Below the pieces are notes generated by a model. It made no database searches, was not told the DNA's origin, and was given only the letters and a program-made list of their open reading frames with translations. A stretch of DNA of 26,075 nt, taken from positions 1 to 26,075 of the IMG/VR virus record IMGVR_UViG_3300023109_000117; one strand, written 5' to 3'. Made by a program: the position numbers and the translations under genes. This DNA comes from a virus. This document shows positions 1 to 9,740 of this stretch, piece by piece. Each line of letters opens with the position of its first letter. Position 1 is the first letter of the stretch.

Positions 1-372
1 TTTTGTCCAATAATCTCTCTCAGTGAACGAAATATTATTATTGAAACACAGTTGGCTAGCTCCATGGATAAAACTAGTGCCCTCTGTGCTGAATCTTGAT
101 GCATTCACATTTGATAAAACTAATTCACTTGAAGAGCCTAAAACAGATAACGAGTCAGATCTCACAGTAGGTTCAGATCCAGAACTGAAACTTCCATCGG
201 TATGCCTAATGCTTCCCGTTGCTGCAGCGGAAGAAACATGGCACCAAAGAAAATTTTTCAATAAAGTGCCATCAGCTGTTGTATCCCATTGAATTGTTCT
301 GTTTTTAGAAACTTTCGCTTTAGATTGCTTTCTGGGGTTCCACTCGTCTCGATGCTTTCCATAAACTGCCAT
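1..372 (-). CDS. Partial hypothetical virion-associated protein (C-terminus beyond window)
   Basis: The first 124 codons of a gene that runs off the left edge without a stop. The ATG is at 372, 4 bp after the upstream gene's stop, with an AGAGG ribosome site about 8 nt before it. The N-terminus is basic (MAVYGKHRDEWNPRKQSKAK) and is followed by Ser/Thr/Gly-rich sequence typical of beta-structured virion proteins. I recognise no family. The tight spacing puts it in the tail-protein operon, so a tail or fibre role is inferred from position only. Confidence 0.7.
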   Translation of the reverse strand, partial: MAVYGKHRDEWNPRKQSKAKVSKNRTIQWDTTADGTLLKNFLWCHVSSAAATGSIRHTDGSFSSGSEPTVRSDSLSVLGSSSELVLSNVNASRFSTEGTSFIHGASQLCFNNNISFTERDYWTK

Positions 373-376
373 AACT

Positions 377-2026
377 TTACCTCTTCATTTCTCTATATAT
401 TATACCGTCTTGTCCAGTGTTTTGTGAATTAATAAATCCAGTCGAGGTATAAACATAATCAGATTCTTGCCACTCTCTTCTATCTATGTGGGTACTACGA
501 CCGGTTGATACCATAGGAGTAGAAGAATCACCATCATCATTATACTCTGTTACAGTTAAGAAAGTTAGCATATCATCATCAATCCTTGTCCATCTTTCAT
601 CTTCTACATAATCATGGTTTTCCAAAAGCGGCTGATCAAAATAATCTTCCCATATGCATTTGTCACCCTGTCTTGTGCCCTGTATATCTTCAAATGCTCT
701 ATCGGAATTGATATCATCGCGCTTTGGAAACCTATTTTCTTGCAAGTTAATAAAATCATCTAGAGGATCTAAAAATTGATCAAACACAGAATAAGGGTGC
801 CTTTCAAAGATCAGCTCAACATGTGTGTCAAATATTCTACTCAATCGCTTGAATACGTCGACTCTACCCGACATAGGGTTTCTATCGATATATTGCTCAT
901 CTGCAAAGTTAGAATCTAACATAGCCGTTATGTGCGATTCTAGATCAGAGTGATACATTGTTGCATACAAGGACATATTAGTCCATGTTTGCTGATCTGC
1001 AGACAAAAAGTGCACATCTTCTCGCCATGTAAAATTATCTGAGAATGTTCCAAAAAGTTCTTCTCGCTTAGGATACTGTCTGATAATCACTTCTGTTGAA
1101 TCATGCGTCGCAAACCTAGAAAGTAATTTTGGATCACCCGCTATGGAGTCTATGTTCGCATCGTAATTAGATTTGCTGCTTGTTGATTCGTACTGCGCTG
1201 CTCGAAACAAGTCAATAGTGCTCTTGAGAGAGTGCATAGTTGTACTTTGGATCGTATCTGTTCTTAAATCTTCGAAGAACTGTCGGCCATTCGAATCATC
1301 TTGGTGTACACCATTAAGTCTCCACCTATGGCTCTCTGATTGGTTAGCGAACATGTTCGAAGTAACATCTAGATAACCAGAAGAAGAATTGATTGCTGCG
1401 CTTCCTAAAGCCGAACTAGAAAGAACAAGCTCTAGTTTATCTTCGACTATAGTCGATTCTATTCCGTCTACTGTTTGAGTTGAACCAGAAGGAAACAAAG
1501 AGAAGCTGAATGTTTCTTTTGGGAATACAGCCTCTATAGAACCGGTTATCGCACTCAAGAGATCTGTGGCAGAGAATTTATTATTGACTATTCTTATTGA
1601 TTTGTTCGAGCTGGAAAGAGTGCCACCATTGACAACAGATGCGTCAGCTGAAAACTCGAAGGTGTTTGTTACGCCAGTTTGATCTGTTATCGCTAGCGTT
1701 TCTCCAACTAGTCCTTGTAAATTGTTAGAAGAACTCCATGCAGTTCTAGAAATATCTGGTGTTCCATCGGCTAATTTGAATACTATTTCAGCTCTAGGGT
1801 AATGCTCTTCTTGATCAACATCAATTATATATTGTTTGCGAACTTTCCTAATATCTCTTCTAGTTTGTAAACCACCTCGGCCGATGATTGCAAGCCCTCC
1901 GTGATCTTTATTAACTTCTGATATGTCTAATCCTTGGTACTGCGCTTCTAGACCATTCTGCTGTAATGGTCTCTTTTTTACGTTGGACCGGTATGTGTCT
2001 CGAGAATTTTTAGTTTTTATAGCCAT
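377..2026 (-). CDS. Hypothetical tail/virion structural protein, 549 aa
   Basis: The N-terminus (about residues 1-80) is charged and contains RGGLQTRRDIRKVRKQYIIDV. A Ser/Thr-rich beta-type region follows (about 85-230), and the C-terminal half is richer in Asp, Tyr and Trp. The start shares one base with the upstream stop (TAATG), with GGAG about 8 nt before it, so translation is probably coupled to the 1180-aa gene. I do not recognise the family. Its place at the end of a baseplate/tail operon and its composition suggest a tail, baseplate-periphery or fibre-attachment protein. No transmembrane segment, signal peptide or enzyme motif is visible. Confidence 0.8.
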   Translation of the reverse strand: MAIKTKNSRDTYRSNVKKRPLQQNGLEAQYQGLDISEVNKDHGGLAIIGRGGLQTRRDIRKVRKQYIIDVDQEEHYPRAEIVFKLADGTPDISRTAWSSSNNLQGLVGETLAITDQTGVTNTFEFSADASVVNGGTLSSSNKSIRIVNNKFSATDLLSAITGSIEAVFPKETFSFSLFPSGSTQTVDGIESTIVEDKLELVLSSSALGSAAINSSSGYLDVTSNMFANQSESHRWRLNGVHQDDSNGRQFFEDLRTDTIQSTTMHSLKSTIDLFRAAQYESTSSKSNYDANIDSIAGDPKLLSRFATHDSTEVIIRQYPKREELFGTFSDNFTWREDVHFLSADQQTWTNMSLYATMYHSDLESHITAMLDSNFADEQYIDRNPMSGRVDVFKRLSRIFDTHVELIFERHPYSVFDQFLDPLDDFINLQENRFPKRDDINSDRAFEDIQGTRQGDKCIWEDYFDQPLLENHDYVEDERWTRIDDDMLTFLTVTEYNDDGDSSTPMVSTGRSTHIDRREWQESDYVYTSTGFINSQNTGQDGIIYREMKR

Positions 2027-5000
2027 TACGTGATCTCCGATCGAACTGTTCCAAGAATAAGCGGTTCTTGAGAGAAAGCTTGTCTGTCTCTGATGTCGAC
2101 ATGTACATCACCTTGCTTGTATTCCATTTTATGTCTTTCTAAAATATGTGATTCAATCACAAAGTTAATTCCCAGAAAATCTGCGGTGTGTGGCATGAAC
2201 TGTGATACAAGACTCGAAAAATTATTATTGAACCATCTCTGAAATTCAATCATCGCATTGTAATTAGCTTGATCAGTTAATCTGTTAAAATAAAGATCCA
2301 TTGTCTTTTTAATTTCAGGATATTCGACTGCATATTCCATTTCAGGAGCACCAAGATACTCGTTTAATATTGATATATCTCCTAGAACATTCACCATGTC
2401 TTCATTCAACGCATTCACTATCGATGATTCAATCGAAAATCTTCTATCATCGATTCCAGTTTCGAAAGGAAGCTCAGTAAGATTTCCATGATGTGCGAAA
2501 TTATCATCTGCTGTTTCTTTATCAGAGAAAGACCTGATTCTTACTTTGTTTGAAGAAGAACTCGAATCAAAGTCAGGTGCTACGATAGTGTACACGAAAT
2601 CTTCTTTATACAATGCACCGGTTTGGCCGTAACACGTAATGTGATCATTATTTTGAGATGTATCTATCAATGACAGATTAGGGTCAAAAGTTAAATCGCT
2701 TTGGTTCATGTCGAAAGATTGTCTGATTCTCTCCCAAGAGCCGACAGGAAGTGTTCCTTCATATTGGTCACTGTAATCTCCTAATGGAGTTGTTTCATAT
2801 TTGCCGGAGCTGTTTAAAGATATAATTGGCTTGTTCGGAAAAGCAAAAGATGTCGTAGGATTTTTCACAGAGACAGAAAAAGGGTTGTATGCATGCTCTT
2901 TTTGTTCTGATGGAAGAAGTGATTTTGTCCAGAATCTCATGTGAGAAAGTGAGCCACTATAAGCTGTTGCATGAGACTGCAGCCTCTTTTCTGTCGAGAG
3001 AGTGGAGTAATTCCAAGTAGTATCAAAAGGTTTACCAGACACAGATCCTGTCGGGGGGTATATTGTGTTTGTTCCAATAGCGTACTTTAAATAGTTTCCT
3101 GTTGCTGCAGGAGAATATCCACGTTCCGGTATAGAGAACAAAGGAAGACCAGGATTAAGAACGTTACCAGATGCAGCAGCTCCTGGTTTTGTGTATCCAA
3201 TTGACGCAGAGTAGTGTTCTACTATATACTGGCCAGAAGTTTTGATACATCTCACAGACAGAGTATTCTCTGTTGCACCCCACTCATTGTTGACTGATAT
3301 GTACCATGGATTCTCATCCCATAAATTGATATTAGGCAACTCAAGTTCTACAGGGTCAGAAGATGTTTTATAGCCATCTAAGAAAAGCTTTAAATTAAAA
3401 TCCGGACCAGAGTTTGCACTCTTTCTCATAGCAACTAAGTTGACTAACACTTTGTCATCATTTTCGATTCGAAACAAAGAAGAAGTTGTCTCTGTCTTGA
3501 GAAGCTGATACCTTCCTTCCCATGCCCATGAACCACTCGTAAACAATGTTGGTATTGGAGGGCCATCCGGCGAAGTGATCGTTATATCACCCGATTGAAA
3601 TAAAATTTCGCCTTGTGTAGGGCCTCCGGATACGTCAGGTGCGCCAGGTTCATGCCTGTAAGCCCACAGAGGTGATGACTCTATGTAGCTTAGTTTATCA
3701 AACCGAAGAAAACCAGTGTTTGATTTTTTCTTTTTTCTTGAAGAAGTTATTTTTTTCGAAATAGCTCCACCAAATTCTTTGAACCTGAAAGTAGAATCGG
3801 CTTCTATACCTAGGGTATTCATGAGCGCTTTGATTCCCTGGACTGTTCCTCTAGATCTAAGCAAGAAAGGAAGATTAATCAGGATCCTTCTCCACATTTT
3901 ATCTATTGTTTGACTCAATGGTACCGCGGAGCCTTTATCGTTTGTCAAACTTTCACCTTTTCTAAACTTAGAAGGATTCTCATTTGCATAGGGATTGGGA
4001 AGATCTATTCCATAATATTCAGACATAAACATTATAACCTGCGGTGGTATCTGGTCGTAATCGTCATATGTGACTTTTCCTAGCGAGGAGAAAGAATCTA
4101 TGAATAGCTTGATATCATCAAAAAAGTTAGCCCAAACTAATAAGAAAGAAAGCATTACGACTCTAGGAGGAAGCTTTGAATGTCCAGGCAACGGAAGATT
4201 TGTTTGCGCCGTCTCTATGGCCATGGGTGTTTCTAAATTTTCTTCTATTCCTTCGAAGAACTGTGCTTCCTCAAAGTAATGAGGAGGAACTAATTTAGTT
4301 ATCAAGTTAGGGTTATTCCGGTCATAATGATTAGCGTCTACAAGAAGTGTGCTATTCAGTAATACATTCGGTGGCCAATCTGGGAATAGGACATAATTGT
4401 CTACTAGCCTCTCAGACTCTAGCGGTGTTGTAACACCTGATATTTTCAATTTAGGGTCATGACTTCCGGCTGCTTGCAGTACGGTGTGAAGGCCATTGCC
4501 AGAGTAATCTAAAACAATAGATGAAGCCCCATAAGATTCTGCTGTAAATGAAGGTTCGTTGAATCTGTGGTACAACGCTAGATTCGGCTCTGCAGATACA
4601 TTTTTGTGCATGTTGTTTTTTATTTGTGCCGTAGATCTTACTGTTGACCAGACTCTTAACTCGTCTATAAAACCTTCGAAGTTTGCAGGGTTTGATACAG
4701 TCTTAGCATGAGAATCAAAAGTGGAACCTTTTCCTATTCTAATATCGCCGTCTGCAATTTTAATATTGTCAAGCTCTGCTTGTGTATTCTCAGACGAACT
4801 ATTCAGTACACCATTTAAATATACTAATACACGCTCTGTGTCTGCTCTTTCATAAACAAATGAAACATGGTGCCATGTATCATAAGATAGATCTTCTATC
4901 CTGTGGTGTATTGCTTTGAAAGCACTTGAGCCTATATGGAAACCTACATGGTAAGAACTAGCTGAAGAATGACCTTCGTAGTATATAGTCACACCTCTGC

Positions 5001-5568
5001 TTGTATTTCCCGGGTCTATTTTTTGATATATAACCCTTTGTGTTCCAGCACTATGACTGGTGGCTGGAACACGAATCCAAAACTCATGAGTTGCACCTTT
5101 AGTATGAAAATTTTCTGTTGCTTTAGATTCTCCAATGATTTTTGTCAACTCAGGTGCATAGTATCCTGTTTGGTCTCTTACTTCTAGATATATATTTCCA
5201 TTGAAATTAAAATATCCTAGATTGGTATCGAATTTTTTCATCATCCAATCTGTAAATCCGCCAATGCTGGACAAAAATGTTTCCTTTTCAAGAGCTGAAC
5301 CATCGAAAGGATATCCGTTGACAATCTGATCAAATGCCAAATTGACTTTTGCTTCTGCAGAGTTAAAGAAAACATGTCTAGTGTAATCACTCCAGTCGAC
5401 TAAAAGCTGCTGAGTATTCTTCAGACCTGTGCCTATAGGGTCTTTGGTCCAAATATCCGCAGATGCACCCGGAGAATCCTCTTCTAGTGTTTCACCTGTC
5501 ACATTTCTAACAACAGATCTAGATTCATTTTTTGGATTTGTTGATTTTTTAAATAAGCCTGCAGCCAT
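2026..5568 (-). CDS. Large tail/baseplate-associated protein with LamG-like domains, 1180 aa
   Basis: Residues about 158-336 form a laminin-G/concanavalin-like jelly roll, shown by TWHHVSFVYE at 231-240, LVYLNGVL, and FEGFIDELRVWSTVR at 297-311. A second, weaker LamG-like region lies at about 680-950 and ends in SGSLSHMRFWTKSLLPSEQ. Between them, 559-600 (WRRILINLPFLLRSRGT, then GIKALMNTLGI and KEFGG) is a motif I recall from large tail or baseplate proteins of marine and gut phages. The C-terminus carries NFVIESHILERHKMEYK, another conserved signature of that type. LamG domains usually bind glycans, so a receptor or surface-glycan contact is plausible. It is joined to its neighbours by TAATG overlaps at both ends. 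It is probably a virion protein; the exact position in the virion is unknown. Confidence 0.85.
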   Translation of the reverse strand: MAAGLFKKSTNPKNESRSVVRNVTGETLEEDSPGASADIWTKDPIGTGLKNTQQLLVDWSDYTRHVFFNSAEAKVNLAFDQIVNGYPFDGSALEKETFLSSIGGFTDWMMKKFDTNLGYFNFNGNIYLEVRDQTGYYAPELTKIIGESKATENFHTKGATHEFWIRVPATSHSAGTQRVIYQKIDPGNTSRGVTIYYEGHSSASSYHVGFHIGSSAFKAIHHRIEDLSYDTWHHVSFVYERADTERVLVYLNGVLNSSSENTQAELDNIKIADGDIRIGKGSTFDSHAKTVSNPANFEGFIDELRVWSTVRSTAQIKNNMHKNVSAEPNLALYHRFNEPSFTAESYGASSIVLDYSGNGLHTVLQAAGSHDPKLKISGVTTPLESERLVDNYVLFPDWPPNVLLNSTLLVDANHYDRNNPNLITKLVPPHYFEEAQFFEGIEENLETPMAIETAQTNLPLPGHSKLPPRVVMLSFLLVWANFFDDIKLFIDSFSSLGKVTYDDYDQIPPQVIMFMSEYYGIDLPNPYANENPSKFRKGESLTNDKGSAVPLSQTIDKMWRRILINLPFLLRSRGTVQGIKALMNTLGIEADSTFRFKEFGGAISKKITSSRKKKKSNTGFLRFDKLSYIESSPLWAYRHEPGAPDVSGGPTQGEILFQSGDITITSPDGPPIPTLFTSGSWAWEGRYQLLKTETTSSLFRIENDDKVLVNLVAMRKSANSGPDFNLKLFLDGYKTSSDPVELELPNINLWDENPWYISVNNEWGATENTLSVRCIKTSGQYIVEHYSASIGYTKPGAAASGNVLNPGLPLFSIPERGYSPAATGNYLKYAIGTNTIYPPTGSVSGKPFDTTWNYSTLSTEKRLQSHATAYSGSLSHMRFWTKSLLPSEQKEHAYNPFSVSVKNPTTSFAFPNKPIISLNSSGKYETTPLGDYSDQYEGTLPVGSWERIRQSFDMNQSDLTFDPNLSLIDTSQNNDHITCYGQTGALYKEDFVYTIVAPDFDSSSSSNKVRIRSFSDKETADDNFAHHGNLTELPFETGIDDRRFSIESSIVNALNEDMVNVLGDISILNEYLGAPEMEYAVEYPEIKKTMDLYFNRLTDQANYNAMIEFQRWFNNNFSSLVSQFMPHTADFLGINFVIESHILERHKMEYKQGDVHVDIRDRQAFSQEPLILGTVRSEIT

Positions 5569-7076
5569 TATGTCACCTTGAATGCTATATTAGATTCGTG
5601 TACCCGCCTGTGCCCATAATCATAATAAGCAACATCGACCGTGTATGTTCTTCCATGAGGGCAGATAGATGCTGGGAAAGAAAAGTACATTCCATTTTCG
5701 TCTGCAGATAATCTGGTATACTCTGTAGGAGTTGATAATTTGTCAGAGAAAGGAATAATAATCACACCACTGTTAGCATCTTTGATCTGATAGTACATTT
5801 TCTCAAGTTTCATAGACTTGAGTTCGACTAATTGCCTTACTGACTTCATGGTTTTGTCTCTATCTTCGACAAAAAGTCTAATCACTGGATATTCACTTCT
5901 GTCATATGATGTTTCTACGTCATGTACTGCAATTCTTAAGTTTCTAGGCTGTGTAGAAGCAACAGATGACTGTTTTTTGAGGTTAATAGATCCACTGTAG
6001 ACTAACCTAGAGTCTATTGTCCATTTTTCTTGAAGAGTGATAGAGCCACTTACGTTCAAATGATCTACTAATTCTGAATGTGTTGCAGAGATAGAAGGAA
6101 CACTGACTTTATATACGCCGGTTTGAGATATTCCTGCAATGGACTGTGGTGCAGCTGTTGTTGCGCTAGTAGAAAAACTGCCAGTTGTAAGAGTGCATGT
6201 CAATGCTGTAGAACTAAGATCTTCGGTATATGCAGCAGGAATGCCATTAGAGAAATTCTTGACATATAAGTCATTAGCTTTTCCAGTTTCGAAATCTAAT
6301 CGATCATCGAGGATATATTCCTCCCAAGATACTTCTATCCTAGGAACAATAAATTTATTTTTTGAATGTCTAGATGCAAACCTTTTAACGAAATAAGTTT
6401 TTGAGTCAGTTTCTTTTGTAGAATCAAACTTTAGAATCCAGCCGTTATTTGTAACTGTTGCACTGCCGGTGTCTGTGTCTTCATTCCAGTAATCTTTTAC
6501 ATATGAAGTTATATCCATTCGAAGATCTTCATAGCCCTTTTCAAAAGTTTGTTTTGCCACATATCCATCAGCATGTACATCTTTCCAGAGAATATTCCAA
6601 TATCCTCCAGCTGCGTCCCAAGTGCTTCCAACTCCTGACGTATCAGTATCATTCCACTTAACTCCAAGTGATGAACTAACCCAATTTGTAGCGTCAAGCT
6701 CTGTGAACCCTATTATATCTGTTCCTATGCCTTCATCGAATCCTTGTTTAAGCGGAAACAGTTGCAAGTCGAAAGAAGAAGGCGCAACTTGAGTTCCTTG
6801 AATGTCTTTCAATACTAGTTCTATTTTTAAAGTAGAATCAGTTTTTGCAACTTTGGGTGCAAGAGCTGTTTCTAATGCATCTAAGTCAAAATACAGAAGA
6901 CCTCTTGAAAGCTCTTGTATATCTCCAGTCTCTCCTTTCATAGAAGATTCATTATGAAGCTTAAAAAGATCTATAGTGGAAGCGTATCCAACATTTGCTG
7001 TTGTTGCTCTTCTAGTTCCGCCTATAACTTTATTTGTTATATAAGAATCTTTTGAGCTGGTGAGATGGTATATCAT
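5568..7076 (-). CDS. Tail structural protein with DNRLRE-like N-terminus, 502 aa
   Basis: The N-terminal 130 or so residues resemble DNRLRE-type beta-sandwich domains (KDSYITNK, then ANVGYASTIDLFKL, ELSRGLLYFDLDAL and KIELVLKD). They are followed by a Trp/Gly-rich segment with WDAAGGYWNILWKD. The rest is beta-rich, ending in TYTVDVAYYDYGHRRVHESN. No catalytic motif is visible. AGGAG lies 5 nt before the ATG. The gene ends in a TAATG overlap with the LamG protein, so the two are probably made together. A structural role in the tail or baseplate rim is inferred from domain type and position. Confidence 0.8.
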   Translation of the reverse strand: MIYHLTSSKDSYITNKVIGGTRRATTANVGYASTIDLFKLHNESSMKGETGDIQELSRGLLYFDLDALETALAPKVAKTDSTLKIELVLKDIQGTQVAPSSFDLQLFPLKQGFDEGIGTDIIGFTELDATNWVSSSLGVKWNDTDTSGVGSTWDAAGGYWNILWKDVHADGYVAKQTFEKGYEDLRMDITSYVKDYWNEDTDTGSATVTNNGWILKFDSTKETDSKTYFVKRFASRHSKNKFIVPRIEVSWEEYILDDRLDFETGKANDLYVKNFSNGIPAAYTEDLSSTALTCTLTTGSFSTSATTAAPQSIAGISQTGVYKVSVPSISATHSELVDHLNVSGSITLQEKWTIDSRLVYSGSINLKKQSSVASTQPRNLRIAVHDVETSYDRSEYPVIRLFVEDRDKTMKSVRQLVELKSMKLEKMYYQIKDANSGVIIIPFSDKLSTPTEYTRLSADENGMYFSFPASICPHGRTYTVDVAYYDYGHRRVHESNIAFKVT

Positions 7077-7084
7077 GGTTGCTC

Positions 7085-8917
7085 CTATAAAACAGTCACT
7101 GAAATGTCTGATTTAGCATATCTGAGTTCGTATATCTCGTAAGGTTCTGCGATATACACATCGTTGATGAGAGATAATTCTAAATTTTTCTGTGTGTTTG
7201 AATACGTTTTGTTTTGAATTGTACCTGCAACATTAACTAATTCGATTTTTGGAACTGCTATTACGCCAGGTTGATTGAACACTTCATTAAATATTTCGCT
7301 TTTAATAACTGGCTTGCCTAAATGCAGCTTATCTGGCGTGAAAAGTGATTGAACTTTTCTAATTATAAGAGCTATCAGCTCGTATTTGTTAACGCTCGTT
7401 GAAAATGAACACTCTATATTTATTTTAAAATTAACTACGCTAGCATCTAACACGTCCATAGCATCGCCGATGAGCCTAAATTCATTTAAATAAGTAGAAA
7501 GATTTTTCTTAAGAGAATCACTAGCAGGAACTAACTTGCCAACTGAATCTCTAGAAACAACGTATAGTATCGAAGCAAGAGCATTTTCTGGGTTTGGCAA
7601 AACATTTGCTCGATAAACAACACCAAACTCTGTTGGAAGAGTGTATATGCGTGCTAAGAGATCTTCTGTAGTAACGACTCTATTCTGCATAGTTCTTGCG
7701 GAAGTTACAAAGTTCTTAAGATCTTGAAGGGATGGAGCTCGAGCTCCACCAGATCCGGCAATTGAATTATTAACAGACAAAGAGTTTCTGACGCTCTGTG
7801 CATCTGCAAATGATACAGCTGGAAGAAACTCAAACTCTATCTGAGAAACTGTATTGATAGAATCGATGGGAACATTGTGGTTAGCTCCTCCACCGTACCG
7901 ATAAGAAATAGTAATTGTTGTATCTGTTGGAGAAACGCCCAAAGATGTCGATTGCAACAGCTTATTTGGATCCAAACTGTAAGAAGAGAATGTAGTTTTA
8001 CCATAAAGTGGAAGAGCCATATCTGAAGGATCAGGAACTCTTGCTTCTTGTATGTTAGATCCATCACCAGAGCCAAACCGAATAGTTGTCGTTCTTCCTT
8101 GGATAGCTGTTGAAGAAATATACCGGTAAGGAGACGCGATGACTTCTATTGAACTAGTTCCATTCGATAATTTGTTTTTCTTGAAAACGGTATCTTGTGA
8201 TAATGATTCCACTTCGTAGTAATCATTACCATCTGAGTCATATACCCTAAGTATAGAAGTCACGTGAGGATTATCGATTGTTATCGTTCTGAAAGGTATG
8301 AAGGCGCTTCCTAAAACAACTGTTTGTGTTCCACTAGATCCTGACACGCATAAACCAGATCTTTTCATTACGAAAGACGATATAGCACCGGTTGCATCTG
8401 TAATTGCCACAGTTTCTGCTGTATATGTTCCGTTTTCACTTTTGTCAGAGAAATCAATTGGCTCAGAAAGATTAAAAGTTACACCTGTAGAAGACTCTAA
8501 AACTGCACCATCTTTGATGATTGGCATGTCACCTCTTTTTGGAACTCTTTGTTGCGTTATTGGATCTATTTCATAGCCTACTTCAATATAAAATTCAACA
8601 GATGTTGAAGCCGGTGCATTGCCCATAATCTTGATACCAGCATTCCTGACCATTGTCTCTATGTTCTGAGCTTCGACCACAGTAGCCGGATTCAGTTCTT
8701 TAAATTGATGGTCTAAATAAAATGACATATTGTCACCTATATAAGCAGCCATATCCAAAAATAAGCCACCCATAGAAGCTTCGGAGAAATCTTGTATCTT
8801 GTCTTTAAAATACGTATTGGCATATTTCAAAAGCTCTAATCTAAAATCTCCAAAATCTCGATTCAAATATGAGCGTTTTCTCTGTAAACCAAATTTATTT
8901 TTAATATTGTCAGCCAT
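7085..8917 (-). CDS. 6: Baseplate wedge protein, gp6-like (baseplate J family)
   Basis: Equivalent of T4 gp6, which builds the inner baseplate ring of contractile tails. The N-terminus carries a segment I know from marine T4-like gp6 proteins: SYLNRDFGDFRLELLKYANT, then DFSEASMGGLFLDMAAYIGDN and MSFYLDHQF (about residues 16-85). The baseplate-J-like middle contains FVTSARTMQNRVVTTEDLLARIYTLP. The length of 610 aa is close to T4 gp6 (about 660). GGGAGG lies 5 nt before the ATG, and the gene follows the gp25 stop by 1 bp. The gp25-gp6 pairing is standard for contractile tails. Confidence 0.92.
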   Translation of the reverse strand: MADNIKNKFGLQRKRSYLNRDFGDFRLELLKYANTYFKDKIQDFSEASMGGLFLDMAAYIGDNMSFYLDHQFKELNPATVVEAQNIETMVRNAGIKIMGNAPASTSVEFYIEVGYEIDPITQQRVPKRGDMPIIKDGAVLESSTGVTFNLSEPIDFSDKSENGTYTAETVAITDATGAISSFVMKRSGLCVSGSSGTQTVVLGSAFIPFRTITIDNPHVTSILRVYDSDGNDYYEVESLSQDTVFKKNKLSNGTSSIEVIASPYRYISSTAIQGRTTTIRFGSGDGSNIQEARVPDPSDMALPLYGKTTFSSYSLDPNKLLQSTSLGVSPTDTTITISYRYGGGANHNVPIDSINTVSQIEFEFLPAVSFADAQSVRNSLSVNNSIAGSGGARAPSLQDLKNFVTSARTMQNRVVTTEDLLARIYTLPTEFGVVYRANVLPNPENALASILYVVSRDSVGKLVPASDSLKKNLSTYLNEFRLIGDAMDVLDASVVNFKINIECSFSTSVNKYELIALIIRKVQSLFTPDKLHLGKPVIKSEIFNEVFNQPGVIAVPKIELVNVAGTIQNKTYSNTQKNLELSLINDVYIAEPYEIYELRYAKSDISVTVL

Positions 8918-8918
8918 A

Positions 8919-9416
8919 CTAGCCTCCCATGAAAAGCATTACTTCGATCGATCTTGTCAGATTATCCAGCTTAGGTATTTTATAAGTAATCTGAACTGCG
9001 ACTTTTGCAACTTCTTTATTATCATCTCTATCTACAAAGACTTGGAAGTTGCTCAAAGCCACAAAAGGCATGTATTTACCAACTGATTTTTTAATATTCT
9101 CTATGGCTTGTGTATCTGCAGATTCTTGGCCCAAGTTAAATAGCAGAGGTCTAAGATCAGCTCCGAAATCATAGAATCCTAATCTTTCACCATGATTAGT
9201 CATAATCAGATTTCGAAGATTATCAGATATTAGTTTTGCAATGTCAGTATGCATAGTAAAAACGCCTTCGTTCACTGACATCTCTATAGGTGTTTTTATC
9301 CCTAGAGGTGGCCTCTTTTGTACTGGTTCAATCTCGACTTTTTCTATGTCTGATACATTGTTACCGGCACTTTTGAAGCTATATGATTTTATCGTTTGAT
9401 TTCCAACTAAACTCAT
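8919..9416 (-). CDS. 25: Baseplate wedge protein, gp25-like (GPW_gp25 family)
   Basis: T4 gp25 is the wedge protein that nucleates sheath assembly. The family core is at about residues 56-162: DIAKLISDNLRNLIMTNHGE, then RLGFYDFGADLRPLLFN (79-94), and a C-terminal strand pair SNFQVFVDRDD and VAVQITYKIP. An extra N-terminal arm of about 50 residues, including RPPLGIKTPIE, makes it longer than T4 gp25 (132 aa). AGAGG precedes the ATG at a good distance. The name gp25 lysozyme is historical; no lysozyme catalytic motif is visible. Confidence 0.92.
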   Translation of the reverse strand: MSLVGNQTIKSYSFKSAGNNVSDIEKVEIEPVQKRPPLGIKTPIEMSVNEGVFTMHTDIAKLISDNLRNLIMTNHGERLGFYDFGADLRPLLFNLGQESADTQAIENIKKSVGKYMPFVALSNFQVFVDRDDNKEVAKVAVQITYKIPKLDNLTRSIEVMLFMGG

Positions 9417-9459
9417 TTACGTTCCTCTTTAAGTTGTAATTAGGGGATAGCATAAAAAT

Positions 9460-9738
9460 CTATAAGAGATTACCAGTGCCTGTGCCCGCAGAATTACCCC
9501 AAACTAGTGCAACACCGGTGGGTATTACTGGTGCAGCTGTGCCAATAACGGTACTAGAAGTCACTGTTGAAACAACAGCACTCATAGTGTATTCATGAAT
9601 TGCTGCAGCAAGATCTTTTGCTAATTCAGTCATGAGCTCTTCTGCATTGTCTCCGTCTGCTTGTGACGCATCTAGTAATTTTAAATATGCATTCTTAATT
9701 GCCTCTTCTAAAAGAGGATATGCTGCAGCTAATGGCAT
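9460..9738 (-). CDS. Small helical protein between hub and wedge genes, 92 aa
   Basis: The N-terminal two-thirds is a probable amphipathic helix (LEEAIKNAYLKLLDASQADG, then LAKDLAAAIHEYTMSAVV). The C-terminus is Gly/Thr/Pro-rich and ends GTGTGNLL. It starts 2 bp after the gp5-like stop with TGGAGA as ribosome site. Small proteins of this style sit beside spike genes in marine phages, and its size matches spike-tip proteins, but I see no PAAR signature. It is probably a tail or baseplate component of unknown function. Confidence 0.75.
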   Translation of the reverse strand: MPLAAAYPLLEEAIKNAYLKLLDASQADGDNAEELMTELAKDLAAAIHEYTMSAVVSTVTSSTVIGTAAPVIPTGVALVWGNSAGTGTGNLL

Positions 9739-9740
9739 GG

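Noticed and set aside
9460-9738. The 92-aa protein as a PAAR spike-tip protein
   Set aside because: Size and position fit, but there is no PAAR repeat pattern; it is an N-terminal helix with a Gly/Thr tail, so I left the function open.
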